From assembly GCA_964639205.1 (NCBI GenBank), contig CAZXCG010000001.1, positions 56,881 to 120,880 on the forward strand: 64,000 nt of DNA. The letters run 5' to 3'. The number at the start of each line of letters is the position of its first letter. The first letter of the stretch is position 1. The position numbers and the translations under genes are program-made. The stretch is from CAZXCG01 sp964639205 (lineage in GTDB: Bacteria; Bacillota; Clostridia; Oscillospirales; Acutalibacteraceae). Shown here piece after piece: positions 1-7,399 of the stretch. The notes under the pieces are model-generated. The model did not search any database. It was given only the letters and a program-made list of their open reading frames with translations, and was not told the origin of the DNA.

Positions 1-650
1 AGTCCGTCGGACGGGCTTGATTTGTTCAATGAATTTGCAAGCATTCCGCCGCCGAAGCCCAAAACTGCCGAAGCAAAAACAGTTACGGCTATAATCAGCA
101 CAAGACTTGAAACGGCAATCTGCTTTGTGTTCTTTTTCTTTTTTGCTTTACGATTAGTCCCGTTCGGCTGTGCCTGATAATACGGATTTTGCGGGTAAGC
201 GTTTTTGTTATAATCGGTTCCGTAAGTATTGTATTTTGGCGCGCCGTTTTGCACAGGATACTGAGCATAGGGAGAATTTGCCTGCGTATTTCGACCTTGA
301 TGATATTCGTAATCGGGATTCTGAGCCGGAGCGCTCCGACTGTCGGCAGCGGTTTGATAATTTTCCCCGAAAGCATATTCGCTTTGAGTGTTTTTATAAT
401 CATATTCTTTCTGCGAATCCGAATTAACATTCTGTGCAGCGTCTGACGGCTGCGCTTCTTCTTTAGGCTCCGCTACGGAAAAAGAGCTTTGCGACCGAAA
501 TTCGTCCACTGCTTCAGAATCGGAGTGTGGAAATCCGTCGGTCTGAGCAGAACGGTTGTTTATTTCTTCCTCCGGCTTTTCGGTCGGCTGATTTAAATTC
601 TCATATCCGTTATTATCCTCATATCCATTATTATAATTGTTTTCTGACAT
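1..650 (-). CDS. N-terminal part of a membrane-anchored protein, probably HtrA/DegP-like serine protease (cut by window edge)
   Basis: Only the first ~216 residues are present; the gene runs off the left edge. The start at 650 (MSENNYNNGYEDN) follows a CTCCC-complement ribosome site. Residues 1-165 are low complexity, rich in Asn, Gln, Glu, Tyr and Pro. A KAKKKKNTK basic stop-transfer stretch comes next, then one hydrophobic segment (about 177-198) ending in a glycine-rich LGFGGGMLAN. A disordered acidic cytoplasmic tail, basic patch, single membrane helix and Gly-rich exit is the usual beginning of clostridial HtrA-family proteases, whose trypsin and PDZ domains would lie outside. No catalytic residue is visible, so the family call is inference; any single-pass anchored exported protein would fit. 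Confidence 0.5.
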   Translation of the reverse strand, partial: MSENNYNNGYEDNNGYENLNQPTEKPEEEINNRSAQTDGFPHSDSEAVDEFRSQSSFSVAEPKEEAQPSDAAQNVNSDSQKEYDYKNTQSEYAFGENYQTAADSRSAPAQNPDYEYHQGRNTQANSPYAQYPVQNGAPKYNTYGTDYNKNAYPQNPYYQAQPNGTNRKAKKKKNTKQIAVSSLVLIIAVTVFASAVLGFGGGMLANSLNKSSPSDG

Positions 651-875
651 AAATTTACCTCCCGGCAATATTGCTGCATTTTTGTTGAGTTTTAAATCGG
701 GGCGGCGCTCTGTCAAGCTTGCTTGAAGCGGTCGCCGCCGCCTTTATGTTATATACTACGGCTGTAAAGTGAAAATAAAATGAACTCGTATTGAAGAATA
801 TTTGACATTTTTGTTTAAATCCGAGGAAGTTTGCGGTGCGGGTCTTCTTTAAGCGCCTTGAATTTTAAAAGCAAA

Positions 876-1385
876 TCAGTATAGAATCAGGCGAACCGTA
901 AGTACCGAAAGAACCGCCGCGACAACATCCGCAAAAAGCGCGCAGAACAAGGTGTGCCGTGTTTTGGTTATGCCGACGCTTGAATAGTAAACCGTAACGG
1001 CGTAAAAAGTAGTTTCGGTAGAGCCGGACATAACGGAAGCTATTTGCCCTACAATGCTGTCAGGGGAAAAATCGCGGAAAATCGAGGTTAAAATAGCAGC
1101 ACTGCCGCTGCCGGAAACGGGTCTGAGCAAAGCCATGGGAATTACTTCCTTCGGAACGCCGAGAGCCCCGCAAAGAGGCGACAAAAACACGCTTAACGCT
1201 TCAAGCAGTCCGCTCGCCTTAAGCATATTTACCGCCGCTACAATTCCGATAAGCGTCGGAGCTAAGGAAAACATTGTGCTTAAACCGCATTTGGCTCCGG
1301 ACAGAAAACAGTCGAAAACCGGAATCTTTTTGAAAAGCCCAAAGCCGATTATTACCAAAACCACCGAGATTATTATATAAAACAA
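876..1385 (-). CDS. spmB: Spore maturation protein B (SpmB)
   Basis: 169-residue multi-pass membrane protein of the nucleoside-recognition/gate family. Family members work with SpmA in spore core dehydration and late spore maturation. It carries the conserved loop ALLRPVSGSGS (about residues 85-95) and a late MSGSTETTFYAVTVYYSSVGI stretch typical of SpmB. It lies 66 bp downstream of spmA on the same strand. The best start is TTG at 1385, nine bases after GGGAG. An ATG four bases upstream is out of frame, and in-frame extension meets a stop after eight codons. Family identity is strong; the exact start is less sure. Confidence 0.86.
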   Translation of the reverse strand: MFYIIISVVLVIIGFGLFKKIPVFDCFLSGAKCGLSTMFSLAPTLIGIVAAVNMLKASGLLEALSVFLSPLCGALGVPKEVIPMALLRPVSGSGSAAILTSIFRDFSPDSIVGQIASVMSGSTETTFYAVTVYYSSVGITKTRHTLFCALFADVVAAVLSVLTVRLILY

Positions 1386-1451
1386 GCATATCAGCTCCCA
1401 AAGCGTTTAATAAGCTCTTCGCTATTTTAAACAGCAATAACGAAATGCGCC

Positions 1452-2057
1452 CTATTCCTCTGCGCTGCTGAGTTTCAAACGCGTTGTTTTTGCATTCAAA
1501 AGCGCGGCAAGAAATATTCCGCATAAAAGGGCGCCGAGGCTGCTTATCCAAATGCATGGCAAAACAGAATAAGGATCGGAGCTTCCGTAATTACTGCGCA
1601 GTGTCAAAAGGGTTGTCGGGATTATTTGCAGCGAGGCTGTGTTCATAACAATAAACAAAACCATGGAATTTCCGGCGGCGGTTCTGTCGGGATTTTTTCT
1701 TTGCATTTCTTTCATAGCGCTAATCCCGAGCGGAGTTGCCGCGTTGCCCAGACCCAAGAGATTTGCGCTTATATTCATAGAGATAAAGTGAAAAGCCTTT
1801 GAATCGGGGTCAATATCTTTAAAAATACGCTTCAGCACAGGTGCAAACAGCTTTGCAAGCATAGCTGTTATTCCGGCTTTTTCGGCAATCTCCATCATTC
1901 CGCTCCAAAAGCACAGCATTCCGGTTAAAGACAAAACAAGCTCGACTCCGCCCTGAGCTCCTTTAAAAAGAGCGTCAGTCACTTCGTTTGACGTTCCCGC
2001 AAAAAAGGAATATAAAATACTTACGGCTATCATACCGCCCCAAATAAAATTAAGCAT
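1452..2057 (-). CDS. spmA: Spore maturation protein A (SpmA)
   Basis: 201-residue integral membrane protein, partner of SpmB. It begins MLNFIWGGMIAVSI and has the family core LTGMLCFWSGMMEIAEKAG, the motif ISANLLGLGNAATPLG (about 95-110), and MQRKNPDRTAAGNSMVLFIVMNTASLQ. The ATG at 2057 follows GGGGGA at a spacing of seven. Genes spmA-spmB form a two-gene unit, consistent with an endospore-forming host. The first conserved Gly/Asn loop and the downstream SpmB make alternative assignments unlikely. I did not find a clear sigma-A promoter directly upstream; in Bacillus the pair is sporulation-controlled, so a sporulation sigma factor is plausible here (inference). Confidence 0.88.
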   Translation of the reverse strand: MLNFIWGGMIAVSILYSFFAGTSNEVTDALFKGAQGGVELVLSLTGMLCFWSGMMEIAEKAGITAMLAKLFAPVLKRIFKDIDPDSKAFHFISMNISANLLGLGNAATPLGISAMKEMQRKNPDRTAAGNSMVLFIVMNTASLQIIPTTLLTLRSNYGSSDPYSVLPCIWISSLGALLCGIFLAALLNAKTTRLKLSSAEE

Positions 2058-2184
2058 TATCTGTCCCCCAAAAAATAATACCGAAGCAGCTTAAGAATTC
2101 AATGCAGCGGGAAATATCATATTGACAAAAGCTATACAGTTTAGTAAAATTGCATTGACGGATACTCAAGCGCCTAACCGCATT

Positions 2185-2214
2185 TTGCGGTAAACGTGAT
2201 ACTTTATATATAAT
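2185..2214 (+). promoter_or_regulatory. Candidate sigma-A promoter for the dCMP deaminase gene
   Basis: TTGCGG (2185-2190), an 18-base spacer and a perfect TATAAT (2209-2214). The predicted transcript starts about 10 bases before the ATG at 2232, giving a very short leader with GGTGATGG as ribosome site. The -35 is weak. Confidence 0.45.
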
Positions 2215-2231
2215 TATTTTATGGTGATGGT

Positions 2232-2720
2232 ATGACAAGAATCGATAAACAAAATTACTATTTGGATATTGCCGAAACGGTTATTGAAAGAGGGACATGC
2301 TTGCGCCGTAATTTCGGAGCTATAATTGTTAAAAACGATCAGATCGTTTCAACCGGATATGTCGGCGCGCCGAGGGGCAGAAAAAATTGCTGCGACCTTG
2401 GGTATTGCACACGCGCCGCGCGTAATATTCCGCGCGGCGAGCGTTATGAGCTTTGCCGAAGCGTTCATGCGGAAGCAAACGCAATAATCCACGCTTCGCG
2501 CGACCGAATGCTCGGCTCCGTACTCTACCTTGTCGGGAAAGACGCTTCTACCGGCGAATATGTTGAGAACGCCAATGCCTGCGCTATGTGCAAGCGAATG
2601 ATTATAAACGCCGGCATTGAAAAGGTAATTGTACGCGACAGCAAAAGCGAGTATCGCACAATTTACGTAAAGGACTGGATAGATAACGACGATTCCCTGA
2701 GTGCAGAGCTCGGATACTGA
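2232..2720 (+). CDS. dCMP deaminase-family cytidine/deoxycytidylate deaminase (ComEB-like)
   Basis: 162-residue zinc deaminase. It has the catalytic HAE motif (His79, Glu81, in VHAEANA) and the second zinc site ACAMCKRMI (Cys117, Cys120). The insertion RGRKNCCDLGYC between strand 2 and the HAE helix is the part that distinguishes dCMP deaminases (ComEB type) from tRNA and cytidine deaminases and holds an extra Cys/His cluster. The expected reaction is dCMP to dUMP, feeding dTMP synthesis. It is monocistronic: promoter at 2185-2214 and terminator at 2802-2841, divergent from spmAB. A 2-deoxycytidine or blasticidin-type activity cannot be excluded from sequence alone, but length and motif spacing favour dCMP deaminase. 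Confidence 0.84.
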   Translation: MTRIDKQNYYLDIAETVIERGTCLRRNFGAIIVKNDQIVSTGYVGAPRGRKNCCDLGYCTRAARNIPRGERYELCRSVHAEANAIIHASRDRMLGSVLYLVGKDASTGEYVENANACAMCKRMIINAGIEKVIVRDSKSEYRTIYVKDWIDNDDSLSAELGY

Positions 2721-2801
2721 TAACACGCTTTCGGAAAAATAAAACGCTTTAAATAAAACCGGACGCTTACAAACAAAATTACAAACAAAAACGGCAAAAA
2801 T

Positions 2802-2841
2802 AAAAACAGTGCAGGAAGCAACAAGCTTTTGCGCTGTTTTT
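2802..2841 (+). terminator. Intrinsic terminator after the deaminase gene
   Basis: Arms AAAAACAGTGCA (2802-2813) and TGCGCTGTTTTT (2830-2841) pair over 12 bp with one G-T wobble. The 3' arm provides the T-run. The A-rich 5' arm means it could also act on the opposite strand, downstream of secF (ends 2949). Confidence 0.7.
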
Positions 2842-2948
2842 ATTTATATACGGTTTTAAAATATTATGTTATGTTTTTCAAAAGACGAACGAGCTTTTGA
2901 AAAAGGATATGAGCCTAAATGCTTTGAAAGCCTTTGCCTGCCCGAATT

Positions 2949-3899
2949 TTATTCACTTACTTTTTCAACAGGGTGCTTTTTGTCCTGCCAGATTACCCAA
3001 ATAGGTCCTGCAATACATATAGAGGAGTAGCAGCCGGAAATAATACCGATAATCATCGGAAGCGCAAAGCTTTTAACCGAATCTATGTTAAATAGGGCGG
3101 CAACAATGTAAACGGTAACAATGGCAATCAACGTAGTAACAGAGGTCATTATAGTCCTTTTAAACATTTTGTTTACCGATACGTTGAACACCTCGCCCGC
3201 ACTTACCTTCGGTCCGAGAATTCTGCGTTCTTCTCTTACTCTGTCATAAATAACTATTGTGTCGTTAAGAGAATAACCCAAAATCATAAGAACAACGGCT
3301 ATAAAGTTACTGTCGATAGGCATACGGAAAATTACGTATAAAAAGTAAATCATGGCTACGTCGTGGAAAAGCGCGATAAGCGCGGTTACGCCGGCGGAAA
3401 GACCGCTGATTTTCTTAAAGCGGAATGTAACATAAAGAACCATAAGTACGCAGGCGATAATTACCGCGGCAAGGCATTTCATAAGGAACTTAAAGCCCAT
3501 TACCGATTCAACAGAGGAAGACTCGATATAGGAAAAATTATTGTCGGGAAAATTTTCCTCCAGCGCGGCGGTCATATCGTCCTGAACGGAGGTTGAAATT
3601 GCGTCGTCGCCGGCAAACTGAACAGATATGATATAAGCGTCAGCGTCCGAGCCGGCAGAGGCAAGATCCTGCGAGATTGTAAATGAAACCTGATTTTCGG
3701 TGACATTTTGCAAGGTGTCCTTTAAAGCGTCTTCGTCAATTGTTCCCGAATAGCTGTATTTAACCATAGCTCCGCCCTTAAACTGAATATCAAGCGTTGT
3801 GCCGAAAATGAAATTACAAATAATACCTATAACGATAATTGTAAGAGATATGCCGAAAAAAATTTTTTTCTTACCTACAAAGTCGATATTTCTTTTCAT
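2949..3899 (-). CDS. secF: Protein translocase subunit SecF
   Basis: 316-residue RND-type membrane protein. With SecD it uses proton or sodium motive force to pull preproteins out of the SecYEG channel. It has the N-terminal helix (about 11-31), a short extracytoplasmic P4 domain, and five clustered helices in the C-terminal half. The SecF signatures IDFVGKKKIFF near the N-terminus and LGYSLNDTIVIYDRVRE (about 208-224) are clear. The ATG at 3899 overlaps the secD stop by four bases (ATGA), indicating translational coupling. Length is normal. Nothing suggests it is unusual. Confidence 0.95.
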   Translation of the reverse strand: MKRNIDFVGKKKIFFGISLTIIVIGIICNFIFGTTLDIQFKGGAMVKYSYSGTIDEDALKDTLQNVTENQVSFTISQDLASAGSDADAYIISVQFAGDDAISTSVQDDMTAALEENFPDNNFSYIESSSVESVMGFKFLMKCLAAVIIACVLMVLYVTFRFKKISGLSAGVTALIALFHDVAMIYFLYVIFRMPIDSNFIAVVLMILGYSLNDTIVIYDRVREERRILGPKVSAGEVFNVSVNKMFKRTIMTSVTTLIAIVTVYIVAALFNIDSVKSFALPMIIGIISGCYSSICIAGPIWVIWQDKKHPVEKVSE

Positions 3900-5296
3900 G
3901 CCTTAACACCCCCGAACAACCATCTTTTGCGTAAGCACTTAACGCCCGCAATACTCTTAAGCATAATCCGGGAGAGTGCAACACCCATAATAAAGTTGGA
4001 AATAACGCCTACAAGTAAAGTATAACCGAACGCATATATTGTTCCCGTTGTAGATTGACCGAAAATGCTTGAAAGTATGTTGGTAGGTCCGAATACAAGC
4101 AAAAGAATAACCGATACGATTACAACGGTCATATTACCGTCTATGATAGCCGAAAGGCTGTTTTTGGTTCCCATACTGAGGGCGGTGTCAAGAGTTTTAC
4201 CCGTTTTCAGCTCTTCTTTGATTCTTTCTGCGGTGATAATGTTGGCGTCAACGCCCATACCGATTGAAAGGATAAGACCTGCAATACCCGGCAAAGTCAT
4301 AGTAAAGGAACTGAAAACGGTAAAGTAACGCGAAACAGCCGCTACGGAAAGGGCGATTTGACCTATAAGCGCAATAACCGCCACTATACCCGGCACACGG
4401 TACATAACAATCATAAATACGGCGATTAAGATAATAGCGATAACGCCGGCATATGTCATAGCGGTGAGTGAATTTGAACCGAGCGTCGGACTGATTGCGC
4501 CATAGGAAGCAGTTTCAAGCCGGAACGGAAGAGCACCCGCATTGATTTTATTTGCCAAATCCGTTGCCTCATCGGCTGTAAAGCTGCCGGTAATAGTAGC
4601 CATACCGTCGGTTATAACGGCATTTACGGTAGGATAGGAAAGCATTATGTCGTCCATCCAAATTGAAACGGTCTGGTTAAGATACTCGTTTGTAATGTCG
4701 GCAAAGGTTTCGGCGCCTTCATCGGTAAGCTCAAGCTGAACAACGTAGCTCGCGCTGCCTGAGCTTGTGTCTACACCCGCGGCGGCGGACTTAACCATTG
4801 ACCCGTCCATAAGAATTTCTTCCGTGTCGCCGGTAGGGGTTTTGTATATGTAGCTTCCGTCTGAACCGACTTCAACGTCCGCATATTCGTAACCCGGTCG
4901 GAAAGTAAGCTGCGCGTTAGCCGAAATCTCATCGATTGCAGTTTTAGGGTCGTACTCCGTTTCGTCGGCTTTCCACGGGAAGCGCACAATTATTCTGTCA
5001 GTACCGTAATCTGCATAAAGCTCATAATCGGTAATGCCGTCGGAAATCATACGGGTTTCAATAATCGATTTTGCGGAATCAAGCTGTTCGTCTGTGGCGT
5101 CTACGCCCTCGGCGGGCTTAAACGTGGCTTCAACACCGCCTCGGATGTCAATTCCCCACCGAATATCGCCTATACCCTTAATAACCGTATTCTCATTATC
5201 TCCGGTAAAATACGACACTCCGAAAACAGCCGTATACGAGAATGCGAGAATCAGGAGGGCAACGATGAAGAACACAGCCTTTGGAATTCTTTTCAT
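3896..5296 (-). CDS. secD: Protein translocase subunit SecD
   Basis: 466-residue partner of SecF. An N-terminal helix (7-30) is followed by IRWGIDIRGGVEATFKP (the conserved D1 motif), a large extracytoplasmic P1 domain, then six membrane helices. The last part contains IGMGVDANIITAERIKEEL, the hallmark SecD motif. The start ATG at 5296 is preceded by TGGAGG at nine bases. The probable promoter is 365 bases upstream (5663-5691), leaving an unusually long leader made of palindromic repeat sequence. Separate secD and secF genes, rather than the Bacillus SecDF fusion, are normal in Clostridia. Confidence 0.95.
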   Translation of the reverse strand: MKRIPKAVFFIVALLILAFSYTAVFGVSYFTGDNENTVIKGIGDIRWGIDIRGGVEATFKPAEGVDATDEQLDSAKSIIETRMISDGITDYELYADYGTDRIIVRFPWKADETEYDPKTAIDEISANAQLTFRPGYEYADVEVGSDGSYIYKTPTGDTEEILMDGSMVKSAAAGVDTSSGSASYVVQLELTDEGAETFADITNEYLNQTVSIWMDDIMLSYPTVNAVITDGMATITGSFTADEATDLANKINAGALPFRLETASYGAISPTLGSNSLTAMTYAGVIAIILIAVFMIVMYRVPGIVAVIALIGQIALSVAAVSRYFTVFSSFTMTLPGIAGLILSIGMGVDANIITAERIKEELKTGKTLDTALSMGTKNSLSAIIDGNMTVVIVSVILLLVFGPTNILSSIFGQSTTGTIYAFGYTLLVGVISNFIMGVALSRIMLKSIAGVKCLRKRWLFGGVKA

Positions 5297-5337
5297 GCCT
5301 TAGAACCTCCAGTAATTTTAGTGTGTCTTATTAATAT

Positions 5338-5580
5338 AATGACGGGGCAGAGCCCCTTATTGAACCTTCGGCGCGGCGGGGCTGAAAGCCCAAAACGCTT
5401 TAACCGACTGTCAAACGACGGAGCAAGGCTCCTTTTGCAGACGGGCAGAATGATTTGAAACCGAAGCAACGCTCCGGCAGGCTTGCTTGAAACAGAGCTT
5501 GCGACAGATTGCAAAGTGAGCGGTGAGCTTCAGCGGACGGAGTAAAGCTTCCGCTTAAATTCCGAACCGAAGCCCGCCGC
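5338..5580. repeat. Mosaic of palindromic intergenic repeat units in the secDF leader
   Basis: This 466-base gap between the aminotransferase stop and secD has no gene. It holds several small hairpins: GGGGCAGAGCCCC at 5344-5356, GGAGC/GCTCC pairs near 5420-5431, and GC-rich arms up to 5580. The unit GACGGGGCAGAGCCCC followed by TTATTGAAC (5341-5365) recurs at 15509-15533 and, diverged, at 59847-59872 and 47270-47290. A second unit (AGCCCAAAACGC, then a CTGTCAAAC-like end) recurs near 23664-23692. The region is transcribed as the secDF 5' leader, so a regulatory effect is possible but unproven. Confidence 0.55.
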
Positions 5581-5662
5581 CTTATGGGCGGATGACATTT
5601 GCAATCGGGTTATAAACATAAATAACTCCATTATTATCTGCCCGAACAGACATAACAGAGTT

Positions 5663-5691
5663 ATTATAGTTTTTTTTTTGAAAAAAGTCAA
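5663..5691 (-). promoter_or_regulatory. Sigma-A promoter for secDF
   Basis: Read on the minus strand: TTGACT (5686-5691), a 17-base spacer that is mostly an A/T tract, and TATAAT (5663-5668). It lies 72 bases past the end of the aminotransferase gene and is the only good promoter in the gap. Confidence 0.7.
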
Positions 5692-5762
5692 TGGATTATT
5701 GATTTTTTCATAATTACTTTGGAAAGGAAACACATAAACGTTATTATTGGGCGGCAAATTGT

Positions 5763-7055
5763 TTACGCCTTATCAATCTTGTCAAGAAGCTTATCGAGCG
5801 CGCATATTTTTGCGCATATGCAGAAAATATCCATAGCAGCGGCAAGCTCCTCTTCCGACGGATAAGTCGGCGCAATGCGGATGTTGCTGTCGTTGGGGTC
5901 TTTGCCGTATGGATATGTCGCGCCGGCATTTGTCATTACGACTCCCGCCTGTCTGCACATTTCAACCACGCGCTTAGCCGTGCCTGTCATTACGTCTATG
6001 CTTATAAAGTAGCCTCCGTTCGGCTCGGTCCAATTTGCAATTCCGGTTTCGTCCAAATGCGCGTGAAGCTTATCAAGAACAATACGGAAACGCGGTTCAA
6101 GAATTTCTCTGTGCTTTTTCATATGCTCCTTAATTCCGTTCATATCCTTGAAAAAATGAATGTGTCTGAGCATATTGAGCTTATCGTAGCCTATTGTCTG
6201 GCACTTGTATCTTTCCTTGAAAACCTTCATATTATTAAGAGAAGAAGCCATTGCGGCAACGCCGGAGCCGGGAAAAGTTATTTTTGAGGTCGAGCAAAAG
6301 CAGATTGCAAGGTCGGGATTCCCGCTTTTATCGCATTCATCCATAATGTTAAGCAGCTCTTCGGGGGTATCGGTAATATCATGAACACAGTAGGCGTTGT
6401 CCCACATAATGCGAAAATCCTTTGCCTTCGGTTTGAGGTTGGCAAAACGGCGGACAACCTCATCGGAATAGGTTATACCTTGAGGATTTGAATACTTTGG
6501 AACACACCAAATTCCCTTTATGCTGTCATCACCGGCAACAAGCTGTTCAATCATATCCATATCGGGGCCGTCGTCGTGCATGGGAATGTTTATCATATCA
6601 AAGCCGAAATATTCGGTGATCAAAAAATGTCTGTCATAGCCGGGAACCGGACAAAGGAACTTCCGATTTTTAACCTCGTACCACGGAGGACAGCCCTCTG
6701 CTATTGAGGCGGTCATCATGCAGGCAATTGTGTCGAACATCATATTAAGGCTGGAGTTGCCGCCGACCATCACTTTATCGGGAGTAACACCGAGCATTTC
6801 ACCGAAAAGCTCTTTGCAGGCGGTGATTCCGTCAAGAACACCGTAGTTGCGGCAGTCAAAGCCGTCTCTTGTTTTGCACGAGAAGCTGCTGTTTACTATA
6901 TCAAGCATATGAACGGAAATATCGAGCTGAGCTGTGCACGGCTTTCCGCGCGACATATCAAGCTTTAAACCCATACCTCTGTATTTTTCATACTGCTTAA
7001 CAAGCGGTGCTTTTTCCTTTTCAAGCTCTTCAAATGACATTTCAGAGTAATACAT
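5763..7055 (-). CDS. Aspartate aminotransferase, class Ic (PF12897-type), PLP-dependent
   Basis: 430-residue fold-type I aminotransferase. It has NPQG (about 190-193), the pyridine-contacting Asp219 and Tyr222 in MWDNAY, and the Schiff-base Lys258 in CSTSKITFPGSG. The overall pattern, with the long N-terminal EKEKAPLVKQYEKYRGMGL and the DMSRGKPC motif, matches the separate Ic subgroup known from Mycobacterium and many Firmicutes rather than AspC or PatA. Expected reaction: aspartate + 2-oxoglutarate to oxaloacetate + glutamate. The ATG at 7055 follows AAGGTGG. It is a single gene with its own promoter (7106-7134). A broader substrate range (aromatic or kynurenine) is possible but not indicated. 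Confidence 0.87.
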   Translation of the reverse strand: MYYSEMSFEELEKEKAPLVKQYEKYRGMGLKLDMSRGKPCTAQLDISVHMLDIVNSSFSCKTRDGFDCRNYGVLDGITACKELFGEMLGVTPDKVMVGGNSSLNMMFDTIACMMTASIAEGCPPWYEVKNRKFLCPVPGYDRHFLITEYFGFDMINIPMHDDGPDMDMIEQLVAGDDSIKGIWCVPKYSNPQGITYSDEVVRRFANLKPKAKDFRIMWDNAYCVHDITDTPEELLNIMDECDKSGNPDLAICFCSTSKITFPGSGVAAMASSLNNMKVFKERYKCQTIGYDKLNMLRHIHFFKDMNGIKEHMKKHREILEPRFRIVLDKLHAHLDETGIANWTEPNGGYFISIDVMTGTAKRVVEMCRQAGVVMTNAGATYPYGKDPNDSNIRIAPTYPSEEELAAAMDIFCICAKICALDKLLDKIDKA

Positions 7056-7105
7056 TTTGCTACCACCTTAAAAAATAATGCAAAATCTGTTTAAAAAACA
7101 CTTAT

Positions 7106-7134
7106 ATTTTAATATACGCGCGCTAAAAATGCAA
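7106..7134 (-). promoter_or_regulatory. Sigma-A promoter for the aminotransferase
   Basis: Minus strand: TTGCAT (7129-7134), 17-base spacer, TAAAAT (7106-7111), about 45 bases before the start codon. Confidence 0.6.
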
Positions 7135-7227
7135 GTTATTTTTGAAATTCCTGCAAAATCTACGATATGCTCAAATTTTAACTCCATATAACGTTATTTA
7201 TGTGCTGTATGTAACGCCTGCTTTTTT

Positions 7228-7327
7228 NNNNNNNNNNNNNNNNNNNNNNNNNNNNNNNNNNNNNNNNNNNNNNNNNNNNNNNNNNNNNNNNNNNNNNNNN
7301 NNNNNNNNNNNNNNNNNNNNNNNNNNN
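7228..7327. other. Assembly gap (100 N)
   Basis: Exactly 100 undetermined bases, the usual placeholder for a scaffold join of unknown length. The aminotransferase promoter side and the GH84 terminator side may not be true neighbours at this distance. The remaining non-N bases of this gap (7135-7227 and 7328-7399) hold only the GH84 terminator. Confidence 0.98.
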
Positions 7328-7346
7328 TTAACTGTACTGCAGAAAA

Positions 7347-7370
7347 ACACGCCCGCAGGTGCGGGCGTGT
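7347..7370 (-). terminator. Intrinsic terminator of the GH84 gene
   Basis: Perfect 11-bp GC-rich stem (ACACGCCCGCA, two-base loop, TGCGGGCGTGT) followed on the minus strand by five T. It lies 30 bases after the GH84 stop. Confidence 0.85.
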
Positions 7371-7399
7371 CGGGCTTGTTTTAAAAAACTTGCCGGGAA

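Noticed and set aside
2050..2238. 62-codon minus-strand frame upstream of spmA
   Set aside because: Overlaps the deaminase promoter and spmA start; composition and lack of ribosome site suggest chance.
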